Shown: positions 9,070 through 19,490 of the stretch, piece after piece
Numbering within the stretch: the stretch's first letter is position 1
Layout of the letters: each line of letters begins with the position of its first letter
NCBI GenBank assembly: GCA_032718475.1
Contig: JAUCBJ010002702.1
Coordinates: 1-28,069, forward strand
DNA length: 28,069 bases
Source of the DNA: Nemertoderma westbladi
Taxonomy: Eukaryota; Xenacoelomorpha; Nemertodermatida; Nemertodermatidae
Direction of reading: 5' to 3'
Notes under the pieces: model-generated
What the model saw: the letters and a program-made list of their open reading frames with translations, nothing else
What the model was told of the DNA's origin: nothing
Database searches by the model: none
Made by a program: the position numbers and the translations under genes

Positions 9070-9098
9070 ATGCTATCTTCCCGGTGAGAAGATAGCAT
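9070..9098. repeat. perfect hairpin abutting the BEL-A polypurine tract
   Basis: ATGCTATCTTC and GAAGATAGCAT form an 11-bp perfect stem around a 7-base loop (CCGGTGA). It directly adjoins the purine tract on the inner side. A comparable hairpin lies beside the purine tract at 27132-27153. Confidence 0.9.
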
Positions 9099-9289
9099 CA
9101 ACCTCTGAGTGCGCTTCAATTCCGCTGGAAACTCGATCTGCTATCGGGTGTGGGCTGGAGTTATTTTCTTGGAGTCGGCTTTCCAGGCCGCTCCCTATGG
9201 GTATGATAACGCTACCCAGTCTTGGTGCAACTTCCTATCTTGCACCAAGACATCTGACGTCTCGTGTCGAGCCAATTGTGGCCTCTCAC

Positions 9290-9690
9290 ACAATTTTAAA
9301 AGCTCTCACTCTGCTCTAAACTTTCACTCTAACTCTCCTCTAACTCCACTCTAACTCCGCTCTTACTCTCTCCCCACTCTTACTCTCTCCCCACACCTGA
9401 ATCGCACTCTAACTTCTCTCTCGCCAACAGCTCCTCTCATTATCTCTTTGCTCCTGTACTTGTGCTATCGTGCTATATATCTTATCTAAATCTAACTTAC
9501 TAACTACTTACTATCTTCTAACTCTCTAGCTTACTAACTACCTACTATCTAACTCTCTTACTACTTATTACTCTAACTCTATTAGCTCTAACTAACTCTC
9601 TACTAACTCTCTTCTTCTACTAACTCTCTACCTCTACTAACTCTAACTCTACTAACTCCTAACTCTACTGCTACCTCTAACTCTGCTACC
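9290..9690. repeat. CT-rich simple repeat (TAACTCT units)
   Basis: Irregular repetition of CTCTAACT, CTACTAACT and similar words inside the 3' untranslated part of BEL-A. There is no coding signal on either strand. Confidence 0.85.
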
Positions 9691-9933
9691 ACCTCTATCT
9701 ACGTGGCGCTTGCGGTGCCCACAACCACTCTGCTTACTACCTCCATCTACGTGGCACTTACGGTGCCCACAACCACTCTACTACTACTTCCGTCTACGTG
9801 GCGCTTGCGGTGCCCACAACCCCTCTACTACTACCTCCATCTACGTGGCGCTTCCGGTGCCTACAACCTCACTCTGCTACTACTTTCTACATGGCGCTTC
9901 CGGTGCCCACAACCCTTCTGCTACTCGTGGCAT
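9683..9933. repeat. 47-bp tandem repeat, five copies
   Basis: CTACGTGGC (once CTACATGGC) recurs at 9699, 9747, 9794, 9841 and 9887, a period of 46-48 bp. Each unit continues with GCTTGCGGTGCCCACAACC or a close variant. The open frames across it only reflect the repeat. Confidence 0.92.
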
Positions 9934-9940
9934 GTTAATA

Positions 9941-10130
9941 TACCACACTCCCTTACCCCGCCGACTTCTAACCTAACTCGGTACTACGTACCCTCTACTC
10001 CCGTGGTATGTTTATACCACACTCCCTATACCCACCGTCTTCTAACCTAACCCGGTACTACGTACCCTCTTACTCCCATGGTATGTCTATATACCACACT
10101 CCCTATGCCCGCCGACTTCTAACGTTAACT
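9941..10130. repeat. about 75-bp tandem repeat, 2.5 copies
   Basis: TACCACACTCCC recurs at 9941, 10015 and 10092, each followed by a CGACTTCTAAC or CGTCTTCTAAC word; in the first two copies a CGGTACTACGTACCCTCT block follows. This is part of the BEL-A 3' untranslated region. Positions 10131-10310 continue as CT- and AT-rich low-complexity DNA without genes. Confidence 0.88.
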
Positions 10131-10368
10131 AATCTTCTAACTACTTACTATCATCTTACTATCTTCTACTATCTTATAACTACTATTTACTATCTTCTAC
10201 TACTTCTAACTTCTACTAACTTTCTGACTTTCTAGCCTTTTACTTACTATCTCCTACTAACTTTCTTATTTAATTATTTAATTATTTTTATTATTTAAAT
10301 AATTATTTGTGCGTGGGAAGGGCGTCTCGCCCTCATTCCCACCCCCTCAGTCCAAAAACATTGGACGA

Positions 10369-11148
10369 CTAAACTCTAAGGTGCCCCTTCTTCCACTGCC
10401 CTCCTATACGTCCTCTTACTCTTCGCCACACTTTCTTCGCCAATTCCAACTGACCAGGAATTGGTTCTCCCTCTTCCGCCACCCTAAAATCGGGTCTCTC
10501 CGCCGCCTTCTTAACTTCCTCGTCTCTTGGCCTCAAAATGCCACCTCCCACCTTGTTGTCTCCCGGCGGCAGAATGAAAAGAAAGTGAAAGAACAGACAA
10601 AACAGAACGTACAATAGTAGTCCTATCCCTTTCCATCCTGTCTTCCTTCTCGACTTCCCCTTTGTCAGTATGCCTCTCAACCGGACCGGCATCTCTTCCG
10701 GACACTCCTCCGGACTATTGTCCTCCTGACCCTCCACCGGACACTCCTCCGGACATCTCGCCATCTGCTCCTCTCCATCCCCATACCGATACTTGCTGGG
10801 ACCCTTGTTCCATCCCATTGCCTCTAAGTCTTCCACGTCAAATCCATTCTCCTCCGCGGAGAATCCTAACACCAACTCTCTTACTGATACTTCCCCGTCT
10901 GGCTCATCTACCATCTCCGGTCTCTCCTCTGCGTCCTCTGCGTCTACGGTGCCTGGTAACATGCACCCTGATGTCTCGGTCACTCTGGATGGAATCTTGG
11001 TTTTAACTGGGCCGCTAAGTGTCCATCCGAATGGCGTGAGGATTGCCGTCGGATTCCGCTGTCTGTCTTCGCCGAAGACCATCTGTATTCTCTCGTGGGC
11101 CGTCGGGCAGTCCATTCCTACTATGGTGGACACCTTCCTAACGTCCAC
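10369..11148 (-). pseudogene. BEL-A protease end, pre-RT linker and C-terminal remnant
   Basis: The frame is open from about 11199 and contains no natural start. The start of this segment reads VSTIVGMDCPTAHERI and TPFGWTLSGPV, the conserved end of BEL/Pao proteases. Next comes SVRELVLGFSAEENGFDVED, resembling the stretch just before RT. RT itself never appears. The protein instead continues into a Cys/Glu/Pro-rich stretch with repeated PEECP, a basic stretch (KGKSRRKTGWKG), a strongly hydrophobic segment at about 10559-10620 (LLLYVLFCLFFHFLFILPP) that could span a membrane once, then GDNKVGGGILRPRDEE and a basic end. RT, RNase H and integrase have been lost, several kilobases compared with full BEL elements. 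It is out of frame with the upstream gag-protease segment. Confidence 0.8.
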
Positions 11149-11239
11149 CTTTGGTATTGAGAAATCGATACTGCCAGGAATCTATATTGTCCGACCTCAA
11201 TGTTGGTTGGTCACCTGGCGTCGATATTTATCGATTCTA

Positions 11240-13927
11240 TCACGTGGATGGGGTCGCCCCATAGTCGCATCCCGGTGCAATCGCTGATATCCTGCACCGC
11301 CTCGTCCTCATCTCCAGGACCTCATCCTTACTTGAGACGGTAGTTACCGCCATTCTATTCGGCCTCGTCTTTAGCCCTATCTCTTCAGCCACCCAGTTCT
11401 CCACCAGCAATAAGGCTGCTCCGCTGTCGACCAGCATTAATGTCGTTACTGATCGACTGCCCTCTCCTGAAATCTTCACTGGTACTACCCCGAGTAGTAC
11501 TTTTCTCTTCTTTCTTGCCACTGTCGTGCTTGTAGCCATTGTTTGGCCTCCAGTCTCGGACTCTCTAACTGCTGTTTCTCTACACTCTCCGGATCTGTGT
11601 CCTTCTACCACACATCGATGACATAGTCCGTTTGCGTCTATGTAGGCTACACGATCTTGTTTGGGCAATGCTTGCCAGTGCTTATAACTCATGGTCTTAT
11701 GGGTTCCGTCCCGATGTAATGGACATTCGAATCCTGGATTATAGCATTCCCTGTATAGTCCTTCACGTATCGCGCGTAGGTTTATATCTACCGATTTAGT
11801 GTTTTGGTTATCTGTACTCGGCCTACTGGGTATGTTGGGATTGTGTTTATTTGTGGGGTTATTTTCTTTCTGTCCCTGCCACGGTGTGGCCCTACTCCCA
11901 GGTAACTGTGGGCTTGTAGTCCCCTGTGTGGCCGTGTGTGGTAGCGATTGTCTTACTCTTGAGAATGGATCTGCAGGATTGTGTTCGGGTTTAGGCCTGT
12001 TGTATTCGGTCTTTGGCGCCTTCCCCAAACTATCCTCACTATAGACTGGGTCTGTGATCAACTCGGCTTCGTAGTTGAGGAAGTTTGACATTTCCTCTAG
12101 CCCTGGCTCCGCACCTTTCTTCTCCCGAGTGGAGCAGGCGATCTTCCTCCACTTGCTCCGCAGCCAGATCAGCAGTGCCTGCGCTATCGTGGTGATGTTA
12201 TTAGATGCGTTGAGTTCGTATGGCGCGTCTAGTGTCTTCAGTACGATTAACGCCTTCTCGACCTTGTTAGCAAACGTCTTTATGCTAACAGGGTTATCCT
12301 GTAGGCCACCCGATGTTATACCCCTTAATGTCTGCCGGATGATTTTGGCTGGGTGTCCGTATTCCCTGTCTAGGGCCCACCATGCAGTCGTGAAGCCGCC
12401 CTCGATGCCCTGATACTGCCTCACGATGTCGTATGCTGGGCCTCCTGTATACACTTGTAGATATTTTAGGCACTCCGCCTGCGTCAAGTTCTTACTTAAT
12501 ATCTCGTTGCTGTACATGCGCCGAAATTGCAGGTATTCTTCCGGCCTACTTCCGTCGAATTTAAATGGCTCGACTGGTGGTAACTCGATCCTGGTCTTTA
12601 ATGCATTGATTAATGTAGCCATTCCCATTGCCTGTGCTTCCAATGGGTTCGAGGGATGTTGTACAGACTCTCCTGTTGGGTGCGGTCCGCCCGTCCTGTC
12701 TGTTGACTTTATCTGAGTCGGATATATCATTGGGGGTAATGGCCCCCTCCATACTTCGGTATCGCACGACCTGTTCTCGTCCAGGGGGTTCGATGTTCTC
12801 ATTGCTGTTCGAGTATATTGTTGATATTGTAATGGGGGAATGTCACCCTGTCTCCCCCCCCCCCCCCCCCCCCCCACCGGTATGTTTGGTACTGGGGTTG
12901 ATGTTAATATATTGGGGCCCATACATCTATCTGTAATAACTCTCCCCTCCCCTGGATATATGTTATGTCCCTGGATATTATAGTCATGCTGCTGTGCTGG
13001 TACCGATATAGGCCTATCCACTTCTTGCCTACCTACCGGCATGTACTCCGCGACTTCCGGATCTAATCCCGTCGTTCGCGCTACCCTATCGCCTACACTA
13101 TCTCTCCCAGCATGGCCTATAATAGTATGTGCAGTAAGGCCTACAGTATGCCCTGCAGTCTGCATGTGCCCTTCCGAACCGAAGTTTAATCTTCTCGATT
13201 CTCGAATCTCCCTGCGACTACCGTACTCTCGATCGGCAGCTATATCCCGTCAGGAAGTTTCTCTTCGATCCCCTCTCCTGTTCTCTTCCTCGTATCGGTA
13301 CGTCCTGTACCCTTCTCTTAGTGTGCGGTGCGTTTCTCCAGGGCGACGGCAATCTCCCGGGGTTCGACCCCACTGACTGACTAACTCCATCTCTACTACC
13401 GACGGCTCGCTATCCATCCTCGCTCTCCGGTTGCTCCTAGCAACGACTCTTCTATTATCTTCACTTCTTCTCTCTTCGACCTCTCGGTTAAACTCTACTA
13501 ATCTTCTTCTCTCTTCGACCTCTCGGTTAAACTCTACTAATCTTCTTCTCTCTTCTGACTGGGCTCGACGTCTCGTCGCTCGCCCGTTCTCGGCGCTAAC
13601 ATCTGACTCTACTCTGTCCGGCTGGACCCTCCTGGGGATACTCACCATCCCCCTACTATTCTCCGTCGTCGGGTGCCGTGGTTCACCTAGCTTGCCCCGC
13701 GCAATATCCGCCGACGCCTGTGGGACATTCTCTGCCCCCCCCCCCCCCCCTCTCGCTACTAATCTCTCTTGGTGGGGCGCCTGTAGCCCCCCCCCCCCCC
13801 ACCCGCCACTTCTAACTTCACTATCTCTTACTACACTTCTGCGTCCCTCTTGTCGGACATTCTCTACCCCCCCTCTCTCGCCACTAATCTTCCGTGGTGG
13901 GGCGCCCGTAGCCCCCCCCCCCCCCAC
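11240..13927 (-). pseudogene. BEL-A gag, zinc knuckle and protease with one in-frame stop
   Basis: One frame runs from 13927 to 11240 with a single TGA at 13252-13250. The first part has Gly-rich repeats and an Arg/Glu-rich segment with a duplicated 13-residue unit (RRLVEFNREVEER). After the stop comes a linker, then the BEL/Pao gag domain of the DUF1759 type: VEPFKFDGSRPEEYLQFRRM, LKYLQVYTGGPAYDIVRQY, WWALDREYGHPAKII. A knuckle CHRCVVEGHRSGEC fits C-x2-C-x4-H-x4-C. The protease begins LMLVDSGAALLLVENWV with its D-S-G catalytic triad. The frame stops at 11240 soon after, and the protease continues in another frame from about 11199. The product would package RNA and process the polyprotein. 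The TGA may be a CGA-to-TGA change. Confidence 0.88.
13465..13559. repeat. 39-bp tandem duplication in BEL-A coding region
   Basis: Two exact-looking 39-bp units plus a partial third, encoding 13 residues each on the minus strand. The period is a multiple of three, so the frame is kept. Confidence 0.9.
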
Positions 13928-14110
13928 CCGCTACTTCTAACTTCACTATCTCTTACTTCACTTCTATGCCCCTCTTGTAGGGCATTCTCTGCCCCCCCCC
14001 CCTCTCCCACCACTAATCTTCCGTGGTGGGGCGCCCGTAGCACCCCCCCCCCCCCACTCGCCACTTCTAACTTCACTATCTCTTACTTTACTTCTACACC
14101 CCTCTCTAGT
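13735..14110. repeat. about 126-bp tandem repeats separated by C-tracts
   Basis: GGTGGGGCGC recurs at 13771, 13896 and 14025 (periods 125 and 129). Each unit holds two C-runs of about 11-16 and the word CTTCTAACTTCACTATCTCTTACT. On the element strand each unit encodes about 42 residues with VRDSEVRS followed by poly-Gly. Variation in C-run length shifts the frame between units. Confidence 0.92.
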
Positions 14111-15184
14111 CGACGCACTGTCTCTACTACGGCAGCCTACCAGGCCCTCATTGGGGTTTCTCGCCCCCGCTACTCTCTGCGCACTAACTGCGTTGCCTTG
14201 CAGGCTACCGTTGGCCGGACCATCTGTGCCTACATTAGTATTAATAGCCCCATTATCAATATTATTATTTAAATTATTTAAATTAGAATTATTATTATTT
14301 CCTAAATTTAAATTATTCGAATTATTTTCTGTATTTGAATTTAAATTATTATTTAGATTATTTTGAATATTTGAATTAGAATTATTATTTGAATTATTTG
14401 TATTTAAATCACCGGGTAAAATATTTTCTGTGATAAAGGGATTAGGGTTATCTCCTACGGTACTATTAATATTAATTACTTCTAACGTATTATTATTACA
14501 CCCCCCCCCCCCCCCCCCGCCCGTATGGCTACACCAGTTCTGGTTCTGTCGCCCGGTGCCTGTAAGTGGGGTATTAACAAACGCTTTCACTACATCTGGC
14601 TCCTCGTAAACACTACCCGAGCCAGCCTCGCTCTCTGACAGCCCCAACTGCGCCAGTTCTAGTCGGCGTTTCTGTTTGGCTTGATATTGCATAAGCCCCC
14701 TTAGGCGGGCATGCAAATCATCCCGCTCACGCTTTGCCTCTATCTCTCTCTCTCTGTCCTCTCGTAAACTTTGCTCGACCAACTCTGCCTCTCTCGCAAC
14801 CATCTCAAGCCGCCTCGCCGGCTCGCTCTCTACTCTCATCTCCTGCTCTCTACGCTCCTCGGCTCTCTCTCTATACTCCCTTGCAAACTCTCTTTCTCTC
14901 TCCAGCAATGCGGTTTCCTCACTCAGTCGCCTCTCTAACTCTTTCTGGTCTAGCGCCGCAATTCTCAATCGACATGTCAGATTTATTTCTAACACCCTTC
15001 TTTCATTCGCGGAGGATGTAGCGGACTTATGGGTTGTGATGGACTCCCGTCGCCCCTCCGTCCTACTAACTTTCCCCTGCTTTCCTGGGTTCTCACTAAC
15101 CGACGAGACCGAATCCTCGGAGTTAACCTCGGATTCGCCCTCGTGCGGTCCCGCCCAACCCACTAACTTAACTCCCACGGGCAT
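13964..15184 (-). pseudogene. BEL-A coiled-coil and Asn-rich N-terminal region
   Basis: ATG at 15184, overlapping the preceding ORF by 17 bases in another frame. It is rich in Glu, Arg and Leu (ELERRLSEETALLERE; EREIEAKRERDDLHARLRG), a long predicted coiled coil at about residues 75-190. Then come a poly-Gly tract (C18 at 14501-14518), a polyasparagine stretch with Ser and Leu (14240-14440) and the first Gly-rich 126-bp repeat. It stops at 13964 because the C-run at 13992-14002 shifts the frame; the repeat continues in frame on the other side. This precedes the gag core and has no catalytic motif. I read it as an N-terminal gag extension of unknown role. Confidence 0.75.
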
Positions 15185-15779
15185 CGACTAAGTATGGCCC
15201 TATGTACACTACACCAGGCTCCATACCCCTACATTCCCACAGTTCAAACAGTTCGGTGGCGACCCCTCTTGCTCTCTCATTGGCTAGTTCTCCCTGCCCA
15301 AAGCGCACCAGATAATCAAAATGTTTATTCGACTCACCTAGCCGCTTCTCTAGCTTCACCTGATCTAGTTTTGCTCCCTCCTTAGCTTCCTTTATCTGCT
15401 TCCTCGTCGCGTTGTAGGCCCGCCGGAGCCGGTCGCTAACTCCGACGTCCTCATCGCCGACATCCCCTCTTTCTCTCCGTGTTCGGCGTCGTACCGGCAG
15501 CCCCACCGCCGCCGTTCCGATGGGCCGTCCGTCGCCCTCGGCCTGTGGCTGGCCGGCGACATCGGTACGTCGACCGCCATCGTGCGTCGACTCGTCTCTC
15601 CCTTCTCTCTGTTCGCTTGTCCCTCTTTCTGGTAGACGGCCGCCCTCCGCTTGGGCTACCGGATCGTTCGGGGTTGACGAGTCCGGCGTCCTGGGTCGAT
15701 ACCGTCGCGTCGCGGCCTCGCGGATCGTTAGGTTGTCGTCCGGGGTCCGCGGCGGTGTCCTCTCTCCCTCTTGGCTCAT
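15168..15779 (-). CDS. BEL-A first ORF, unrecognised P/R/E-rich protein
   Basis: 203 residues from ATG 15779 to TAA 15168. The first half is low-complexity, rich in Arg, Pro, Gly and Asp (starts MSQEGERTPPRTPDDN). The second half is more ordered and charged: SDRLRRAYNATRKQIKEAKE, then KLEKRLGESNKHFDYLVRFG, probably helical. It sits about 340 bp inside the 5' LTR, so it is the first ORF of the element RNA. It overlaps the next ORF by 17 bases. That may be a decayed continuous gag or a genuine two-ORF arrangement. I recognise no family. Confidence 0.6.
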   Translation of the reverse strand: MSQEGERTPPRTPDDNLTIREAATRRYRPRTPDSSTPNDPVAQAEGGRLPERGTSEQREGRDESTHDGGRRTDVAGQPQAEGDGRPIGTAAVGLPVRRRTRRERGDVGDEDVGVSDRLRRAYNATRKQIKEAKEGAKLDQVKLEKRLGESNKHFDYLVRFGQGELANERARGVATELFELWECRGMEPGVVYIGPYLVDARGS

Positions 15780-16118
15780 CTTTGACTTTCTGGTGGCTGG
15801 CAGTCACAGTTTGCAGTGGTTCCCTTAGATCTTTGCACTCGGTAACTTTAGTACTAGGCCAGTAGGCGATTTTAAGACTGTGACGGGATCAGAGGATCCC
15901 GACCAGTTTGGTTTATGTACGCATCAGCCGCACCATGTGATGGAAAAAGATAAGAGTTTGTGTTGTTCCAATGTTGTTGATAACAAGATATATGTATAAT
16001 ATAGGTGATAGTAGATAGCACAGTTAACCAGTAATAATGTGGTAACTAATTGGTGACGGCGGTAACGGTCTTAAAATGTCACCGTACTGCCATGACTGAG
16101 TGACTGAGTAAACTGAAC
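15780..16118 (-). other. BEL-A 5' leader with primer-binding region
   Basis: Non-coding stretch between the 5' LTR and the first ORF. On the element strand the LTR is followed by GTTCAGTTTACTCAGTCACT. I cannot match this confidently to a tRNA end. TGACTGAG occurs twice in tandem at 16093-16108. Confidence 0.6.
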
Positions 16119-16457
16119 TGAACTAAACTAAACACCAACCGGTAATATACTGCTCTAGGTTGGCCGTATTACTCAGCTGATGCCCTGCTGTCCCCCCATT
16201 GGCCGACAACCTGATTCTCGCCTTTACCTTTGCAGGAGTGTTTCCCCCCCCCCCCCCCCCCGCTGCTGTTACTTTCCTTCTCCCCGGAGGCTTAACCTCT
16301 GACCCCCATTGTGTGCGGCCCTTTGGGGTTTGTCATCCCCGTTTATTGGGGGTGATACGAGGTTGGTTGGTAATCAACCTCGTACTCCCCAATATTGCTT
16401 AAAGGCGCTCTTTCCCACTTTATGGGGGTTGGTGAGGCGGAATTGAATCCGCTCACA
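16119..16457 (-). repeat. BEL-A 5' LTR (right copy)
   Basis: Matches 8718-9060, with about six substitutions and a C18 instead of C19 run. On the element strand it starts TGTGAGCGG. The right flank is TATTGCTGC, which does not clearly match the left flank of the other LTR. Confidence 0.9.
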
Positions 16458-17970
16458 TATTGCTGCTAACCACTACTAGGATCGGCATGCTGCATTGCAG
16501 CTGCATTTTTAAGAATCCTGTGCCGGCTTTGTAAAAGCTTTTGCGTAATTAGCCGGTTATTATCCCCGTAAAGTACTCTGTGGTTGGTTTACCAGGCATA
16601 AAAGGCCGTGTCCTTGCTGTACTGGTGTTTTAGAGGACATAAAAGCCATTTCTTCTGTATTTGTACTTTAGAGGACATAATCCGCAATTTCGTGACGCAA
16701 AAAGCTCGATACTCTTGAAAACAGTGTCGCTACCATGACGACGGCTAACAGCTGATATTGCCACGTCGACATTTCTTTGTTTCTTTGTTCTCTCGTTGTT
16801 CGGTCGACCAATCAGAGCGTTTTTTGTCTCTGTGTTGGAGGTGGATACAGAAACTCAGGAATTCAGTGTTATGTTTTTGCCCAGAGCCTAAGAACACCGG
16901 CCTTTGGCACCTCCGTGTTTCAGTCTTTAGTCTTACATTAGTAGGCTTAATTATAGAACGTATATCTGTTATCAATGCAATTCATATCTCAATGCTTACT
17001 AAACATATCATGCATATCTTACTTAACATTACTGCTTTTGCTGTCGGTTATTCATTATATTTGTTGATGGAAGATTATATTTGGAATACTGATCAATAGT
17101 CAGACACCCAACCTTCTTGATATACTAAAGGTTAGAGAGACCGGTTACAGATAAACGATTGCGACTTATGTTAAGTGGTGTGAAGTGAATCTAATGCTAT
17201 TTTATAGGCCCTACATGTATTGTCTGTTATTCTCTTTGTATGTGACTAAAATTAGTGAAGGTCGGCAGATTGGTGTGCAGCATTGTGCAGCATTGTGTAT
17301 GATTGTGACTGATAACAAAGCATCTCCTAAAGAATGCGCCATATACGTGAATCTATAGCCATCTCATTGCGTCTAGTTTAAGTCATAACTCTGTTTACAT
17401 ATTTAGAGCGCCACGTCCTAAAGGAACTGTTAATATTTCCCGAAAGTGAATAATATTTGTCAGAGATTATATATTACGATCAGTCGAATAATACGGTAGG
17501 CTTACACCATCAATCATTAAGCTCCGAACTCAGTCTCCCGGGTATATCCAACGGGTGAATGATTGCGCATAGACTGGCTTTGGCTAATGTAGTGTATCAA
17601 ATACTCGTCATAGGCTAAAGACTATATATCATCTAAAAGACATCCTAATTTGGCAGGTTAAACTGTCAAAGGTCTTAAAAGCGCAAACAATAACAGATAT
17701 TGCTTCTGGATTGCGGTGTAAGCAATCTAGTCGAAAGTACCGGTTGACCGGTAACCAGTAGGCCTGACTGCCTGATCATCCGGACCGGTACTTACTTACA
17801 GTACAGGTACAGCAGTATTATTCGATTGTGGTATTGTATACCGGTAGGCTGTTTAAGAGATTAGGGACTGTACGCCCCTTGTTTCTTTTGGAGCTTACTT
17901 ATTTCTGTCAGTTTTATTTATTTGTAGGCCAGTATTGAGCAGAAGGCGTGTAAGCCTGCTCAGATTGTAC
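16458..17970. other. spacer without recognisable genes
   Basis: The stretch after BEL-A has mixed composition, then becomes AT-rich. AGAGGACATAA recurs twice near 16631 and 16671. A 113-codon frame at 16758-17099 is hydrophobic at its end but shows no family motif or codon bias, and I do not call it. No second copy of the LTR-like sequence at 27162 was found here. Confidence 0.55.
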
Positions 17971-18546
17971 AGATAATTTGTAGGCTTGATGGTTGGCTAA
18001 CTGTTGATTAGGTCTGAACGGATTGCAGTGCATGTAGAGTGTATGTCCGATAAAGAACGGTTAGGAAGTAGGGGCAGCCATAGCTGTAAGGTAAACCCCC
18101 ATCTAAAGAATAAGTCGTACTACTGGGTTAGAACGCATACTACTTAACCATTTCGGAGTCTGCATGTCCTGTGGTTTATTTAGGCCTGATAGGAGTCCGC
18201 CAGCGTTTGGTCTGTACTTTGTTTGTGTAGTCTGTACGGGTAGCGTATAATTTTATTTAGATAATTTGTAGGCTGGATAGTTGTCTGGCTGTTGTTGGGT
18301 TTGAGTAAATTTCGGTGTGTGTAGAGTGTATGTCCGATAAAGAACGGTTAGGAAGTAGGGGCAGCCATAGCTGTTACGTAAACCCCCATCTAAAGAATAA
18401 GTCGTACTACTGGGTTAGAACGCATACTACTTAACCATTTCGGAGTCTGCATATACCGTAGTTTGTTTAGGCTTGATAGTAGTCTGTCAGTATTTGGTCT
18501 GCATTTTGTTTGAGTAGTTTGTACGCGTAGCGTAATATTTATTATT
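17971..18546. repeat. 288-bp tandem duplication
   Basis: The unit starting AGATAATTTGTAGGCT at 17971 is repeated at 18259. The flanking parts have diverged noticeably, but a core of about 130 bp (18034-18163 and 18321-18450) differs at only about two bases by eye (AAGG against TACG near the middle). It lies in the untranslated region upstream of the BEL-B ORF. Confidence 0.88.
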
Positions 18547-19490
18547 CAGAGTTTATGCTATTATTCGCAACATTCATATCCCCAAGTTTGTTCCTACAGT
18601 AATTGTGTTTGTTATACATACCGTTATAGTTAAACTAACCCCGGTACTACATCAGGGCTGCTCGGCGTAGGTAAAGACTGGAGATTTTGTGCTTTGGTCA
18701 CTCCGGCAGATACTGTGGTTCTTTTAGCTGTTCAAGTATATTTAACTACTGATTATCTGTTGTACAAGTACTCGTACCTAATTTAGGGTTTAGTGTACAG
18801 TGCTTTCCGAAAGTAATTAGTGTGTAGGCAGTATATTTGTGTTGTAAAGTGGTTGATAGGCACGTTCGTTAGCTCTATTAACTTCTAGGTAGGAACACTC
18901 CGTGATACATAACGTAGTACCTATAGCGATACGGCTATAGGTCGTCAGGCGGTGGTATTTTCCTATCTGGACAGCGCAATATATTCACTACTACTTATTA
19001 TTTTCAAATACCGTAGTACCCTGTCCGTTGTAACAACCAGAATTCTAACCCTTTGTTAGGCTGGTTTGTAGACTTCCTGTGAAATTACTCTAAAATTTCG
19101 TACGTAATATTTTATTGTGTTCAATAAGAGATTTAATCTCACCCGTGTCTTATCGTAAGTAATTTGTAGATAAGTAACTTAGAAAGTAGAATTATTTGTT
19201 TTAAGTGTCCTATAAGTAGCACTTCACTGAAAGCGCACCGATTTGTGTAGTGATTACTCCCCAGAAATAATAACATTTATTTCAAACATTGACAAAACCC
19301 ATTTAAACGGGTATATATATATATTATAAATCAACTCAAATGATTTATAAATAGTAGGCCTGCCATACAACAATTAGGTCTCAATATCAGTTGGACTATT
19401 GCTCAAGTAACGGTAATAGAGTAAGAAAAGTAACTAAGTAACCTAAGTAACTCTTAAAATTCAGAAATTCAATTATTTAAAATAATTGAC
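18547..19490. other. AT-rich spacer upstream of BEL-B
   Basis: No coding or RNA gene signal was recognised. A perfect hairpin lies at 19324-19350 (10-bp stem TTATAAATCA, 7-base loop) beside a short TA run. Confidence 0.55.
19324..19350. repeat. inverted repeat, 10-bp perfect stem
   Basis: TTATAAATCA and TGATTTATAA around ACTCAAA. It is AT-rich, and its function is unknown. Confidence 0.7.

Larger units (their letters stand above)
8718..16457 (-). mobile_element. BEL/Pao-type LTR element BEL-A, lacking RT-RNase H-integrase
   Basis: Two LTRs (8718-9060 and 16119-16457) enclose minus-strand coding segments. Element order: leader, N-terminal P/R/E-rich ORF (15779-15168), coiled-coil and Asn-rich region (15184-13964), Gly-rich tandem repeats, gag with zinc knuckle and protease (13927-11240), then protease end and pre-RT linker joined to a short C-terminal remnant (11148-10369). 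No RT, RNase H or integrase motif occurs anywhere inside. The 3' untranslated part is about 1.3 kb of CT-rich tandem repeats, then a hairpin and purine tract. The LTRs differ by about six substitutions plus C-run length by eye. No clean target duplication is visible. Confidence 0.88.

Noticed and set aside
9703-10235. Plus-strand ORFs with repeating TTTLL and YHTP peptides
   Set aside because: They are translations of the 47-bp and 75-bp tandem repeats, with no coding evidence.
10662-14272. Plus-strand Ser/Pro/Leu-rich ORFs across BEL-A
   Set aside because: They are shadows of the minus-strand gag-protease and of CT-rich repeats. The minus strand holds the recognisable motifs.
16758-17099. 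113-codon plus ORF with a hydrophobic C-terminal half
   Set aside because: No recognised family, AT-rich spacer context, and a length compatible with chance. Not called as a gene.
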